49,436 bases of DNA from Lachnospiraceae bacterium JC7 (GTDB lineage: Bacteria; Bacillota; Clostridia; Lachnospirales; Lachnospiraceae): positions 1-49,436 of the forward strand of contig ALYD01000022.1 in NCBI GenBank assembly GCA_000513555.1. The letters are read 5' to 3'. How positions within the stretch are numbered: the stretch's first letter is position 1; the number at the start of each line of letters is the position of its first letter. Shown here piece by piece: positions 8,990 to 18,003 of the stretch. The translations under genes were made by a program, and so were the position numbers. Under the pieces are notes generated by a model. It was not told where the DNA came from. It saw nothing but the letters and a program-made list of their open reading frames with translations, and searched no databases.

Positions 8990-9004
8990 CTATTTACCTG
9001 TCAA
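8976..9004 (-). promoter_or_regulatory. predicted promoter of the LacI-family regulator gene
   Basis: On the minus strand TTGACA (9004-8999), 17-base spacer, TATAAC (8981-8976). Both boxes are close to the sigma-A consensus. Confidence 0.65.
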
Positions 9005-9109
9005 TACAATCATGCTAAGTTTTTTCTCGAACAGCTGATGCAGTAAAAATCTTTCGCGAAGATGCTTTAGCTATATAGACAAAATTAATGCACTGATGAT
9101 ATGTGCGGA

Positions 9110-9148
9110 ATGATCAGTGACCTATAAAGATGTTTGATCTCTGATCAT
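9110..9148. repeat. 8-bp inverted repeat before the second glucosidase
   Basis: ATGATCAG at 9110-9117 and CTGATCAT at 9141-9148, with a 23-base interval, ends 3 bases before the GGAGG ribosome binding site. It could form a weak leader hairpin or be a binding site. Confidence 0.3.
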
Positions 9149-9161
9149 CTTGGAGGAATTC

Positions 9162-10841
9162 ATGGAAAAGAAATGGTGGCATGATAAGGTCGCTTATCAG
9201 ATTTATCCAAAAAGCTTTAAAGACTCAAACGGTGATGGAATAGGTGATATAAGAGGGATAATAGAAAAACTGGATTACCTTCAGGAACTGGGGATCGATC
9301 TGCTCTGGTTATCTCCCATTTATAGTTCCCCCCTTGCAGATCAGGGCTATGACATATCTGATTACTATAACATCGATCCAAGATTCGGAACCCTTGAGGA
9401 TCTTCAGGAACTTATCGAGGAGGGCAAAAAAAGAAACATCGGTATAGTTATGGATCTTGTGGTGAATCACTGCTCCGATGAGCATGAATGGTTCAAAAAA
9501 GCAATCGCTGATCCGGACGGTCCCTATGGAAAATTTTTCTATATCGAAGATCACAAGGAGGGTGAAAAACTCCCATGCAACTGGAGAAGCTATTTCGGAG
9601 GCTCCTGCTGGGATTATCTTCCGGGTCATGATGATAAGATCTATCTTCACGTATTTCACAAAAAGCAACCGGATCTCAACTGGGAAAATCCTCTTCTGAG
9701 AAAAGAAATCTACAAAATGATAAACTGGTGGCTGGATAAGGGTATAGCCGGTTTCCGTATCGACGCCATCATAAACATAAAGAAAAAGCTTCCTTTCTCC
9801 GACTATCCGGCTGACAGATGTGACGGGCTTTCATCTATCGAAAATATGCTTAAGGAGGCTACCGGTATCGGTGAATTCCTGAATGAGATGGCTGATGAAT
9901 GTTTCAGAAAGCATGACTCCTTCACAGTTGGTGAAGTATTCAACGAAAAGGATTCGGAGCTTCCTCTCTTTATCGGAGAAAACGGATATTTCTCAACCAT
10001 GTTCGACTTCTCCACCACCTTCATCGATGAAACTCCTGTATCTACTGTGGAGCCTTTAAAGGACCTTGCGGAGAAGTACAAAAAGGCTGCATTTACATCC
10101 CACAAACGAGTAGAAGGCATCGGACTTCTGTCAAACATCATCGAAAATCATGATGAACCAAGAGGGGTTTCCAGGTATATCAGATCCGAGGATCTTTCCG
10201 ACAAGAGCAAGAAGATGCTGGCGGGAATCTACTTTATGATGCCCGGAATACCGTTTATCTATCAGGGGCAGGAGATCGGAATGGAAAATCTTCAGGAGGT
10301 CAGGAGCCTTGATGAACTTGATGACTGTGCAAATCCCCATCTTTACCAGAGAGCTATCGAGGATGGGCTTTCCGAGCAAGACGCTCTGAAGATCCTCAGT
10401 TTAAGATCAAGGGACAATGCGAGAACTCCATTCCAGTGGTCTTCCGGAAAGTATACAGGATTCAGTGAGGCTGAACCGTGGCTTATGGTCAATCCTAAAT
10501 ATAAAGACATCAATCTCGAGAAACAGGAGAATACCCCCGGATCTGTATTCAGTTTCTATAAGGAACTTATAAAGCTTAGAAAAAATCCTGACTATAAGGA
10601 TACTATAGTCTACGGGGATTTCGAGCCCTATCATGCGGAACAGAAAAACCTGCTGAGCTTTAAGAGAAGATCAGGAAAGACCATACTCGTAGCAGCAAAC
10701 TATCAGAGTGAACCTCAGAGCTTAAAGCTTGACAGCCCTGTAAAGTCCGTAATAATGTCAAATCGAGACGATATAGAATACAATAACGAATCCATCAGCC
10801 TTCAGGGATATGATTTCATCATCGCAGAGCTGGAAAACTGA
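9162..10841 (+). CDS. GH13 alpha-glucosidase, probably alpha-1,4-specific
   Basis: 559 residues from the ATG at 9162. An in-frame TTG lies 12 bases earlier, but GGAGG (9152-9156) is placed correctly for the ATG. The GH13 catalytic residues are D201 (GFRIDAI), E258 (TVGEVF) and D331 (ENHDEPR). The residue after the nucleophile is Ala202, the state associated with alpha-1,4-glucosidases, in contrast to Val200 in the paralogue across the regulator. No signal peptide, so cytoplasmic. It is transcribed away from the regulator and ends at a bidirectional terminator. Confidence 0.9.
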   Translation: MEKKWWHDKVAYQIYPKSFKDSNGDGIGDIRGIIEKLDYLQELGIDLLWLSPIYSSPLADQGYDISDYYNIDPRFGTLEDLQELIEEGKKRNIGIVMDLVVNHCSDEHEWFKKAIADPDGPYGKFFYIEDHKEGEKLPCNWRSYFGGSCWDYLPGHDDKIYLHVFHKKQPDLNWENPLLRKEIYKMINWWLDKGIAGFRIDAIINIKKKLPFSDYPADRCDGLSSIENMLKEATGIGEFLNEMADECFRKHDSFTVGEVFNEKDSELPLFIGENGYFSTMFDFSTTFIDETPVSTVEPLKDLAEKYKKAAFTSHKRVEGIGLLSNIIENHDEPRGVSRYIRSEDLSDKSKKMLAGIYFMMPGIPFIYQGQEIGMENLQEVRSLDELDDCANPHLYQRAIEDGLSEQDALKILSLRSRDNARTPFQWSSGKYTGFSEAEPWLMVNPKYKDINLEKQENTPGSVFSFYKELIKLRKNPDYKDTIVYGDFEPYHAEQKNLLSFKRRSGKTILVAANYQSEPQSLKLDSPVKSVIMSNRDDIEYNNESISLQGYDFIIAELEN

Positions 10842-10920
10842 TGTCTTGAAATATCGGTCATCTTATGTCAGTCAACTTTTACGTTTCTCTCATCTTTTCA
10901 ACTTAAATACCAAAAATTAA

Positions 10921-10958
10921 AAGGCCGTATTTCCCTTTAAAACGGGAAATACGGTCTT
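10921..10958. terminator. bidirectional terminator between glucosidase and nudC
   Basis: 15-bp stem AAGGCCGTATTTCCC / GGGAAATACGGTCTT with one G-T pair and an 8-base loop. It is followed by TTTTTTAAT on plus and by TTAATTTTTGG on minus. It serves two convergent genes. Confidence 0.88.
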
Positions 10959-10960
10959 TT

Positions 10961-11782
10961 TTAATGGCACACACCGTCCTTGAACTGTTTCATCATTTCA
11001 TTTGTAAGACTCAGATTATTGGGCTGAAGAACTATATCCTCACGTTTTACCCACTCCGCATATTTAAGCTCGCTTTCATCCATAGTGATCTCTGAATCCT
11101 CTTCCGCGTCACAGTAGTATCCCACCAGGATGTCCTGAGCCATACCCCATGGCTGAGACTTATAGTATCTGATGTTCTTCACCTTCACACCGGTCTCTTC
11201 CATAACTTCTCTCTTTACAGTCTCTTCAAAGGTCTCACCGATCTCAGTGAAGCCTGCCACCAGAGCATTGTGGCTGAATCCTGTCCTGTATCTCGTGATG
11301 AGAATGGAATCACCCTTTATAACACCAACTATTACCGCAGGATTTATCCTTGGATAGATAATGTTTCCGCATTTAGGGCATCTCAGAGCCCTTTCCTTAT
11401 CATAAAGCTCAAGTCTTTCACCGCACTTCCCGCAGAAGACATTGTCAGAATACCACTTCCATAGATGATAAGCCGTAAATACCGCGAAAACCTCTTTTCC
11501 CGAAAAACATTCTCTCACTTCCCGGATAGAGTAAAAAGCGAATCCCTCTTTTTCATATGAGATATCATCCAATGAGAGAAAGAATCTCCTTTCATCCAAA
11601 GAGAATAAATAAACGGAACGATGGGGCTTTATATCATTTCCATCAGGAAAAACTATCTCTTTACCCTTACTTCCCAGATATATCCTGCCCTCTTTATCGA
11701 AAACTATCAGGGTATCCTCAGCCCTCATATCCACATGCATGTATTCGTTCTTCAATCTGCTTGGAAAAATATCCTGTATCAT
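10961..11782 (-). CDS. nudC: NAD(+) diphosphatase (NADH pyrophosphatase)
   Basis: 273 residues from the ATG at 11782, a start that gives the MIQDI N-terminus and the usual family length; an upstream GTG at 11866 would add 28 residues but lacks a ribosome binding site. A zinc ribbon uses C117, C120, C135 and C138. The Nudix box runs from about 177 to 199 with the REVMEETG core (REUxEExGU). The SQPW motif that marks the NADH-hydrolysing subfamily follows. It hydrolyses NAD(H) to NMN(H) and AMP, and homologues can remove NAD caps from RNA. It lies downstream of the MATE gene on the same strand. Confidence 0.9.
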   Translation of the reverse strand: MIQDIFPSRLKNEYMHVDMRAEDTLIVFDKEGRIYLGSKGKEIVFPDGNDIKPHRSVYLFSLDERRFFLSLDDISYEKEGFAFYSIREVRECFSGKEVFAVFTAYHLWKWYSDNVFCGKCGERLELYDKERALRCPKCGNIIYPRINPAVIVGVIKGDSILITRYRTGFSHNALVAGFTEIGETFEETVKREVMEETGVKVKNIRYYKSQPWGMAQDILVGYYCDAEEDSEITMDESELKYAEWVKREDIVLQPNNLSLTNEMMKQFKDGVCH

Positions 11783-11890
11783 AAATCTTATCCACTCCTG
11801 TAACTGTAAAAATCCGCTTTGAAGATCCCGACATCCGCCGGAGATCCGAATCCTGTTCTCTATCACATGATCTGTAACGAGATGGAAACA

Positions 11891-13321
11891 TCAGCTCCGA
11901 ACATTTTCTGCCGATGTTCTCAGCCTCTTAGGTTTCCATCCTCTCAGTGCCGCTCTTCCCTCGGGGGTCACCGGTTTTATCCATTTGCCGCGATACAGAT
12001 GTACCTGCATCATGACATACCTTATGGGCTCATCCAGATAGCAGCATGCAAAGACAAGAAGCGTAGGCCACTTCAGTATCATACCTGTGATCCATACGAT
12101 CGGTATAAGCATGAACCACATGAAAACTATCTCCAGTATAGTTCCATATGATGCGTCTCCTGCGGCTCTGAATGTATCGTTGTGAGTCCAGTTGCCCATT
12201 CTGATAAAGGCTGCCACTGCATAGATACACAGGAATCCGAAGGCTATCCTGAAGCTTTCTCCGCTCATGCCCATGAGAGTAAGTATCGGTGTATGAAGCA
12301 GTACCAGTGATGATACCACAAGTCCTATAACCAGCTGACACAGATATATGAGTCTCCATGCCCTCGAGTAAGCTATATCCAGATTTCCGGTTCCCACTTC
12401 TTTTCCCACAAGTATGGATGCGGCGTTGGAAAAACCTGCGAAAAATCCTATGACCAGTCCCTCGAGAGTTCTGAACACCGCAACCGCTGCGATGGCCTCC
12501 TCCGGCTGTCTTCCCAGAACAACATTGATGACCATGTTTCCGAGACCGATGAAAACCTCGTTTGCGATTATGGGGGAGCATTTTTTGAAAAACTCGGCTA
12601 TAAATGCTCTGTTAAATCTGAAGTGCCTTCTCACTGCAAAGAAATACGGATGTCTGTTCTTTAAAGCAAAGACTGTTATGATGCAAATGCTTACTCCCTG
12701 TGCTATGACCGTAGCAAGGGCAGCTCCTCTAACTCCCATGGCATGAAATCCGAGATTTCCGAATATCAACACCCAGTTTAAAAATACGTTGGTAGCAACA
12801 GCAACCAGCGAACTGTACAGCGGAATACGGACTCTTTCAGTGCATCTTAAAAGCACCGACATGGCCATGGATAAAACCATAAGAGGATATGAAAAACCGG
12901 CTATCCTGAGATAATCGATGCCTATACTGTGGATGGTGCTTTTATCAGTATATAGGCTCATTACAAGCCCGGGAAAACAGGTTGCCATGATACAGAAACT
13001 TACTGCCACAGTCATCATACATAAAAGAGTAAGTCCATATGATCTGTTTATTCCATCCTCATCCTTGGCGCCCCAATACTGGGACAGGAATAACATTCCT
13101 CCTCCGACAAATCCCCAATATCCGCTGAACATAAGGGATGAAAACTGTGCACAGAGCCCAACGGCTCCGACTTCTATCTGTCCTATGGATGCAATCATCA
13201 TGGTGTCCACCATGGATCCGGTAGTAGTCAGCAGATTCTGAAGAGCCACGGGAATCGCTATGACAGCAACCCTTTTCAGGAAGTCCTTCCAATCAAATTT
13301 TTCTGTAACAACACTGCTCAT
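11891..13321 (-). CDS. MATE family efflux transporter
   Basis: 476 residues from the ATG at 13321, chosen because CCGGAGA lies just upstream; an ATG 27 bases earlier has a poorer site. About twelve hydrophobic segments in two similar halves, with the MATE hallmarks ALQNLLTTTGSMVDTMMI near the N-terminus and GMGNWTHNDTFRAAGDASYGT-like sequence in the C-terminal half. It exports organic cations or drugs with sodium or protons; the substrate is not predictable. nudC follows on the same strand, so they may be co-transcribed. Confidence 0.9.
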   Translation of the reverse strand: MSSVVTEKFDWKDFLKRVAVIAIPVALQNLLTTTGSMVDTMMIASIGQIEVGAVGLCAQFSSLMFSGYWGFVGGGMLFLSQYWGAKDEDGINRSYGLTLLCMMTVAVSFCIMATCFPGLVMSLYTDKSTIHSIGIDYLRIAGFSYPLMVLSMAMSVLLRCTERVRIPLYSSLVAVATNVFLNWVLIFGNLGFHAMGVRGAALATVIAQGVSICIITVFALKNRHPYFFAVRRHFRFNRAFIAEFFKKCSPIIANEVFIGLGNMVINVVLGRQPEEAIAAVAVFRTLEGLVIGFFAGFSNAASILVGKEVGTGNLDIAYSRAWRLIYLCQLVIGLVVSSLVLLHTPILTLMGMSGESFRIAFGFLCIYAVAAFIRMGNWTHNDTFRAAGDASYGTILEIVFMWFMLIPIVWITGMILKWPTLLVFACCYLDEPIRYVMMQVHLYRGKWIKPVTPEGRAALRGWKPKRLRTSAENVRS

Positions 13322-13575
13322 ATATATTCTCCGGCTCATATCTTTCAATCTTTCAAATATACCATAAAAACAGCAAAGATATGAGCATCAAACTTATCTT
13401 TAATTCCCTTATGATACACTATCATATCGATGCAAAAAAACCATGCACGTTATTTCATAACTTTTACACCGTTTCCGGCCTATAAAAGAATGTTTACGAA
13501 ATGTATTTCTGACTACTACCTTCTGAAATTTTTTCCATCCCGGGTCAAGCGGCAATTAGCCCAATGTCATAACTG

Positions 13576-13591
13576 ATTATGTGTGCATAAT
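13576..13591. promoter_or_regulatory. 16-base palindrome upstream of alcohol dehydrogenase
   Basis: ATTATGTGTGCATAAT with perfect 6-bp arms. It lies about 32 bases upstream of the -35 box and matches the 16-mer at 7600-7615 at 15 of 16 bases, so both may be targets of one regulator. Confidence 0.4.
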
Positions 13592-13622
13592 GCCTAAATT
13601 AAAAATTAAATACGTTATTTTA

Positions 13623-13652
13623 TTGACAATATTTATAGTTATTCCTTATGAT
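13623..13652 (+). promoter_or_regulatory. predicted promoter of alcohol dehydrogenase gene
   Basis: TTGACA (13623-13628), 18-base spacer, TATGAT (13647-13652). It gives a leader of about 85 bases. Confidence 0.65.
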
Positions 13653-13743
13653 TAAGATGCTTTAAATGATAATCTTTTAACAGTGTTTCGTATATTAACC
13701 CCAAAGGGTTATAAAATATAAACAAAAAAGAAGGAGTAATCAC

Positions 13744-14811
13744 ATGAAAGGTTTTGCAATGCTTAAGATCGGCGAGGTAGGCTGGATCGAGAAGGAACGC
13801 CCTGTATGCGGACCAATGGATGCTATATGTAAGCCACTTGCTATCGCTATCTGTACATCAGATGTACACACAGTATGGGAGGGTGCCGTAGGTGACCGTC
13901 ATAACATGATCCTCGGTCATGAGGGATGTGCTGAAGTAGTAGAAGTAGGTTCCATGGTCAAGGATTTCAAGCCGGGCGATAAGGTTCTCGTTCCTGCTAT
14001 CACACCGGACTGGAATTCACTTGAGGCACAGAGCGGCTATTCAATGCATTCAAACGGAATGCTCGCAGGCTGGAAGTTCTCAAACTTCAAGGATGGTCTT
14101 GATTCTGAATTTTTCCATGTTAATGATGCTGACGGAAACCTCGCACATATGCCAGAGGGTATGAGTCTCGAAGATGCATGTATGCTTTCAGACATGGTTC
14201 CTACAGGTTTCCATGGCGTAGAGCTCGCAGATGTACAGTTCGGTGATACAGTTCTCGTAATCGGTATCGGACCTGTTGGTCTTATGTCTGTAGCAGGTAC
14301 ACATATGCGTGGTGCCTCCCGCATTATCGCAGTAGGAACACGTCCTAAGTGCGTAGATGCTGCCAAGTTCTACGGCGCAGATGAGTTCATCAGCTACAAG
14401 GACGGAACCATCGAAGATCAGGTTATGAAGCTTACAAACGGAAAGGGTGTTGACCGCGTAGTTATCGCAGGTGGAAGTGTTAAGACCTTTGAATCCGCAG
14501 TCAAGTCTCTTAAGCCGGGCGGAAAGATCGGTAATGTAAACTATCTCGGAAGCGGTGATTTCATCACTATCCCACGTGTAGAATGGGGTGTAGGTATGGG
14601 TCACAAGCAGATCAACGGCGGTCTCATGCCGGGCGGACGTCTCCGCATGGAGAAACTCGGTGCACTCGTATCATCAGGCAAGCTCGATGTAAGCAAGCTT
14701 TCCACTCATGTATTCCATGGCTGGGAGCACATTCCTGAGGCATTACAGCTCATGAAGGATAAGCCGGCTGAGCTCATCAAGCCTGTTGTTATCCTCGATA
14801 ACAACCCATAA
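13744..14811 (+). CDS. NADP-dependent secondary alcohol dehydrogenase, zinc type
   Basis: 355 residues, closely resembling the isopropanol dehydrogenases of Clostridium beijerinckii and Thermoanaerobacter along its whole length (MKGFAM start, MHSNGMLAGWKFSNFKDG). Catalytic zinc ligands C37, H59 and D150 with E60 are present. The cofactor pocket has G198, T199, R200 and Y218; the family NADP signature is G198, S199, R200, Y218, so NADP is expected despite the Ser to Thr change. It interconverts secondary alcohols and ketones, or aldehydes and primary alcohols. Codon use (CGT, CTC, AAG, GGT rich) differs from its neighbours and suggests high expression. Confidence 0.92.
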   Translation: MKGFAMLKIGEVGWIEKERPVCGPMDAICKPLAIAICTSDVHTVWEGAVGDRHNMILGHEGCAEVVEVGSMVKDFKPGDKVLVPAITPDWNSLEAQSGYSMHSNGMLAGWKFSNFKDGLDSEFFHVNDADGNLAHMPEGMSLEDACMLSDMVPTGFHGVELADVQFGDTVLVIGIGPVGLMSVAGTHMRGASRIIAVGTRPKCVDAAKFYGADEFISYKDGTIEDQVMKLTNGKGVDRVVIAGGSVKTFESAVKSLKPGGKIGNVNYLGSGDFITIPRVEWGVGMGHKQINGGLMPGGRLRMEKLGALVSSGKLDVSKLSTHVFHGWEHIPEALQLMKDKPAELIKPVVILDNNP

Positions 14812-14960
14812 TCAAAATAAGATAAAGTGAGATCTATTATTTCACTTCTATCAGGCAGGAATTTCCTGCATGCCTTTATCCTATTAATGCATACACTATA
14901 AAATTCCGGAGCGGTCTTTGACCGCTCCTTCTCTTGAAATTGGACAGAAAGGATTCTACC

Positions 14961-15938
14961 ATGAAGATTCTCGTTGTATCCGGTTTTTTAGGCGCCGGCA
15001 AGACCACTTTTATAAAAGAGCTTATACGCCGTACAGGCACTGCTCCCGTAATTCTGGAAAATGAATACGGAAACAACAGCATAGATGCCGGAGAACTTCG
15101 CAGTGCCGATTCCGGAGAGAAAAAACTGGAGATCCTGGAGTTTATGGAAGGCTGCGTATGCTGTACCATGAAAGACAGCTTCATAAATTCTGTAATGACT
15201 GTATTTTCCGGTCTGTCTCCCGAGTATCTCATCATAGAACCCACCGGTGTAGGCCAGCTCAGCAATATCCTTAACAATTTAAAGCCCATACTTCACGATC
15301 CTGTCTCTCTTCTGAATCCCATAGTTGTGCTTGCTCCACGCAGCTACAACCAGAACATGAAGGATTTCGAAGCGCTTTACAGGGATCAGATCGCATATGC
15401 AAAAACAGTTGTATTTTCAAAATGTGAAAACGAGGATGAAGAAGTTCTCAGAGCTACAGAAAAAGCCATAAGAGAGATAAATCCTGACGCAGATATCCTG
15501 TGCAGACATTATAAAGAACAGGATGATGACTGGTGGCGCTCTGTAATGGCCATTCCCGCAGAAAATATCGATTTTGAAACATCGAAATCAGAAAGTGATG
15601 AATTCTCACAGATTACTCTCAACAATGCAGGTATGGAGAATCCTTCACAGCTTATTCAGCTTCTGGAAGACTGCCTGAGAGGACAGCTCGGTCATATAGT
15701 ACGTGCCAAAGGTACTATCACTGTCGGAAAAGAGACTCTGCGTTTTGACCTTGCGGACGGTCTATATTCCATTTCCGGCTCTCCCGAAAAAACAAATCAA
15801 TGCGTTTTCATCGGTAAAGACCTGGACAGATTAGGTCTGTGTCTCCGAATCGGAAGCCTGTTTGACGGACGGGAGCTTTCCATAAGCCGAAAGATCGTAA
15901 AGCCCGAAAGAAGGATGAAAATGGCCATGAGGGCATGA
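14961..15938 (+). CDS. CobW/G3E family GTP-binding protein (metal chaperone type)
   Basis: 325 residues from the ATG at 14961, preceded by GAAAGGA; a TTG 27 bases upstream has no ribosome binding site. The P-loop GFLGAGKTT (8-16), the ILENEYGN stretch (31-38) and the metal-binding CVCC motif (C65, C67, C68) identify the G3E family. The C-terminal CobW_C-like domain starts near 210. Members insert or deliver Zn, Co or Ni using GTP. The client is unknown. The preceding gene encodes a zinc-dependent dehydrogenase 150 bases away, which may be coincidence. It ends at a bidirectional terminator. Confidence 0.88.
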   Translation: MKILVVSGFLGAGKTTFIKELIRRTGTAPVILENEYGNNSIDAGELRSADSGEKKLEILEFMEGCVCCTMKDSFINSVMTVFSGLSPEYLIIEPTGVGQLSNILNNLKPILHDPVSLLNPIVVLAPRSYNQNMKDFEALYRDQIAYAKTVVFSKCENEDEEVLRATEKAIREINPDADILCRHYKEQDDDWWRSVMAIPAENIDFETSKSESDEFSQITLNNAGMENPSQLIQLLEDCLRGQLGHIVRAKGTITVGKETLRFDLADGLYSISGSPEKTNQCVFIGKDLDRLGLCLRIGSLFDGRELSISRKIVKPERRMKMAMRA

Positions 15939-15946
15939 TATGTCAT

Positions 15947-15995
15947 AAAAAGCTCAAGACCCGGCACCATACGGTGCAGAGCCTTGAGCTTTTTT
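15947..15995. terminator. bidirectional terminator between CobW-type gene and SLC13 transporter
   Basis: Outer stem AAAAAGCTCAAG / CTTGAGCTTTTTT, with an inner GCACC/GGTGC hairpin, between two convergent genes. U-rich tails occur on both strands. Confidence 0.85.
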
Positions 15996-16028
15996 ATCAT
16001 TCCTGACATACCGAAGGATATATATCTT

Positions 16029-17309
16029 TTATCTCCAGAATATCCATATAAATATGTAACCTGCGCCTGCTGCCACAAGAGTAAACGGCAGTCCTATCTT
16101 CATGAAATCCGAAAAGGAAACATCATAGCCCTCTTTCTTCAACATTCCTACAGAAGTAATATTCGCACTGGCTCCTATGGGTGTGATATTACCCCCGAGA
16201 GTAGCTCCGGAAAGAAGCCCGAAATAAAGAAGATAAGGTTCTATACCGAGGAGAGCCGTGATACTCGTGATAATGGGAAGCATTGTGGCTACATAGGGTA
16301 TGTTATCAATGAAGGCGGAAAACAGTACAGAGCCCCATACGATGATGGTGTACAGAAGAAAGATATTGTCTCCTCCTGCATTTACTATGAGCTTTGCCGC
16401 ATCGTCTATAAGACCCACATCAGTGATTCCCTGAATAACAACAAACAGCCCGGAAAGTACGAGCAGGGTCTCAAGATCCACTGAAGAAAAGGCATGCTTT
16501 ATATTGAGGCTGTCCTTATTTTTCATGTAGTCGTAACACACACTTATTGCGGCTATCACCATACAGATGATTCCGTTTGTCAAAGACGGTGTATCAGGAA
16601 TAAAGGATGCTATGATGAGGCATACCACTATTCCGCAGAGTGCCAGTGTCGGCACCCTGTCTCTGACAGTAGTCTTTTCCTTTGATTCTACCGCCTGTGT
16701 GAAGCTGTGAAAAAGGAACATCATAACCGGTACTGTCAAAAGAGCTCCCAGCTCAACCGCAAAAAAGATCCCCGGTCTCCCCTTCATCCAGAAGAATTGA
16801 ACGAAATTCATGTCAGCATAGTTTCCAAGCATGATAGATGTGGTATCTCCCACCAGTGTGGCTGCACCCTGAAGATTTGAAGATACTGAAACGGAAAGAA
16901 TCATGGGTACCGGAGAGATATCCAGTTTCTTGCATATGGCAAGGCCTACAGGAGCGATCATAAGCACCGTTGCAACATTATCTATAAACGCGGACACCGC
17001 ACCGGAAAACAGAGACATCAGTATGATGACCCACATTACATTGCTGCACTTATCAAGTATGATATCCGCAAGAAGGTTAGGCATCCTGGATTCAATGAAG
17101 TAGTACACCACTATCATGGTACCGCCTATCATCATAAGCACATTCCAGTTCACCACCGACAGAATATAGACCGGATCTCTTTTGATGATTCCGAGAACCA
17201 CAAACACAGCCGCCGCAATCCAAATAGCATACAGTTTCCATTCGGATCTTGCGATCATGACTACGTACATCAGTATAAAAAGTATCAAAGCTACGGTCTT
17301 CAGTTCCAA
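16029..17309 (-). CDS. SLC13/ArsB-like anion or ion transporter
   Basis: 426 residues, roughly eleven hydrophobic segments. Two inverted-repeat halves of the ion transporter superfamily are visible: SAFIDNVATVLMIAPV (about 110-125) and SAFIDNIPYVATMLPI in the second half, with GATLGGNITPIGASANI near 375-391. The family includes the ArsB arsenite pump, NhaD antiporters and dicarboxylate carriers; the repeated FIDN motif is closest to the ArsB/NhaD side. No arsenic genes are nearby, so no substrate is assigned. It appears monocistronic. Confidence 0.85.
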   Translation of the reverse strand: MELKTVALILFILMYVVMIARSEWKLYAIWIAAAVFVVLGIIKRDPVYILSVVNWNVLMMIGGTMIVVYYFIESRMPNLLADIILDKCSNVMWVIILMSLFSGAVSAFIDNVATVLMIAPVGLAICKKLDISPVPMILSVSVSSNLQGAATLVGDTTSIMLGNYADMNFVQFFWMKGRPGIFFAVELGALLTVPVMMFLFHSFTQAVESKEKTTVRDRVPTLALCGIVVCLIIASFIPDTPSLTNGIICMVIAAISVCYDYMKNKDSLNIKHAFSSVDLETLLVLSGLFVVIQGITDVGLIDDAAKLIVNAGGDNIFLLYTIIVWGSVLFSAFIDNIPYVATMLPIITSITALLGIEPYLLYFGLLSGATLGGNITPIGASANITSVGMLKKEGYDVSFSDFMKIGLPFTLVAAGAGYIFIWIFWR

Positions 17310-17371
17310 GATTGTCTCCCCTCCAGCCCTGTCATATTATGATTTCACTCAGAATATATTGTACCACTAAA

Positions 17372-17409
17372 ACAGAGCGGCATCACACATATGTGGGATG
17401 CCGCTCTGT
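17372..17409 (-). terminator. terminator of the small secreted protein gene
   Basis: 12-bp stem ACAGAGCGGCAT / ATGCCGCTCTGT with further internal pairing (CACA/TGTG), followed by TTTTAG on the minus strand. It lies 46 bases past the gene stop. Confidence 0.8.
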
Positions 17410-17454
17410 AAAATGAGCTTACTTTCTGTATATCAGTATCACTGTATATCAATA

Positions 17455-18003
17455 TTACTCGGACTCCATGATAGAACTCATGATATAAGCCGGAATAATG
17501 ATAGAATCATCATCTTCATCTGTAACAGGTGCGAAGGTAAACTCAAGGATCTTACCCTGATCTGTTGAAAAGCTCAGTGAAATACTATCCTGTTCCTTTA
17601 TTCTGTAACCTACAGCCTCGAGGTCATTCACGATACAATCCTCGATCTCACTGACATCATCCATCTTCTTCAGTTCCTTTTTGTATTCATCAAGAGTCTT
17701 GCAGCCATTATCTATATATACTACAGAAATAACCGCCTTATCCTTTTTCCTCTCATAATAATCTACGAATCCTTCTTCCTTTTCTTCATCAGTTATCTCA
17801 ACCGCTTTATAGTCATCAGGTACCCAGAACTTTATAGCTACATCATCAAGTGTAACGAATTTGCCCTTGATACCATCCTCTTTAACTCTCTTCTCTCCGT
17901 CACTCCAGCTCATTTCCGTAACATTTCCCTTGGCAAATGATACCATTCCGAGTGAGAAAATCGCCATAATAACTGCTACCACAAGTGCTAATCTCTTTTT
18001 CAT
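17455..18003 (-). CDS. small secreted protein, function unknown
   Basis: 182 residues with a clear signal peptide (MKKRLALVVAVIMAIFSLGMVSFA, cleavage near 24-25). The mature part is acidic and mixed alpha/beta, with VPDDYKAVEITDEEKEEGFVDYY near 65-85 and a final strand-rich segment (LSFSTDQGKILEFTFAPV). There are no obvious catalytic motifs and only two scattered cysteines. AGGAGGAAG precedes the ATG. I do not recognise the family. It follows the MarR gene on the same strand but is separated from it by a hairpin terminator. Confidence 0.8.
   Translation of the reverse strand: MKKRLALVVAVIMAIFSLGMVSFAKGNVTEMSWSDGEKRVKEDGIKGKFVTLDDVAIKFWVPDDYKAVEITDEEKEEGFVDYYERKKDKAVISVVYIDNGCKTLDEYKKELKKMDDVSEIEDCIVNDLEAVGYRIKEQDSISLSFSTDQGKILEFTFAPVTDEDDDSIIIPAYIMSSIMESE

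Larger units (their letters stand above)
8861..9161. other. divergent control region between regulator and second glucosidase
   Basis: About 300 bases with no gene. It holds the predicted regulator promoter (8976-9004) with an overlapping operator, and an 8-bp inverted repeat near the start of the plus-strand glucosidase (9110-9148). I found no convincing -35/-10 pair for the plus-strand gene; TATATAG near 9071 and TATAAAG near 9123 are weak candidates. Confidence 0.5.
13322..13743. other. divergent intergenic region upstream of alcohol dehydrogenase
   Basis: About 420 bases without a gene. It contains a 16-base palindrome (13576-13591), a strong plus-strand promoter (13623-13652), a short AACCC/GGGTT hairpin (13697-13710) and an AAGGAG ribosome binding site before the dehydrogenase. 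Confidence 0.6.

Noticed and set aside
9150..9161. TTG start for the second glucosidase
   Set aside because: It overlaps the GGAGG that serves the ATG at 9162, and the ATG gives the family-typical N-terminus.
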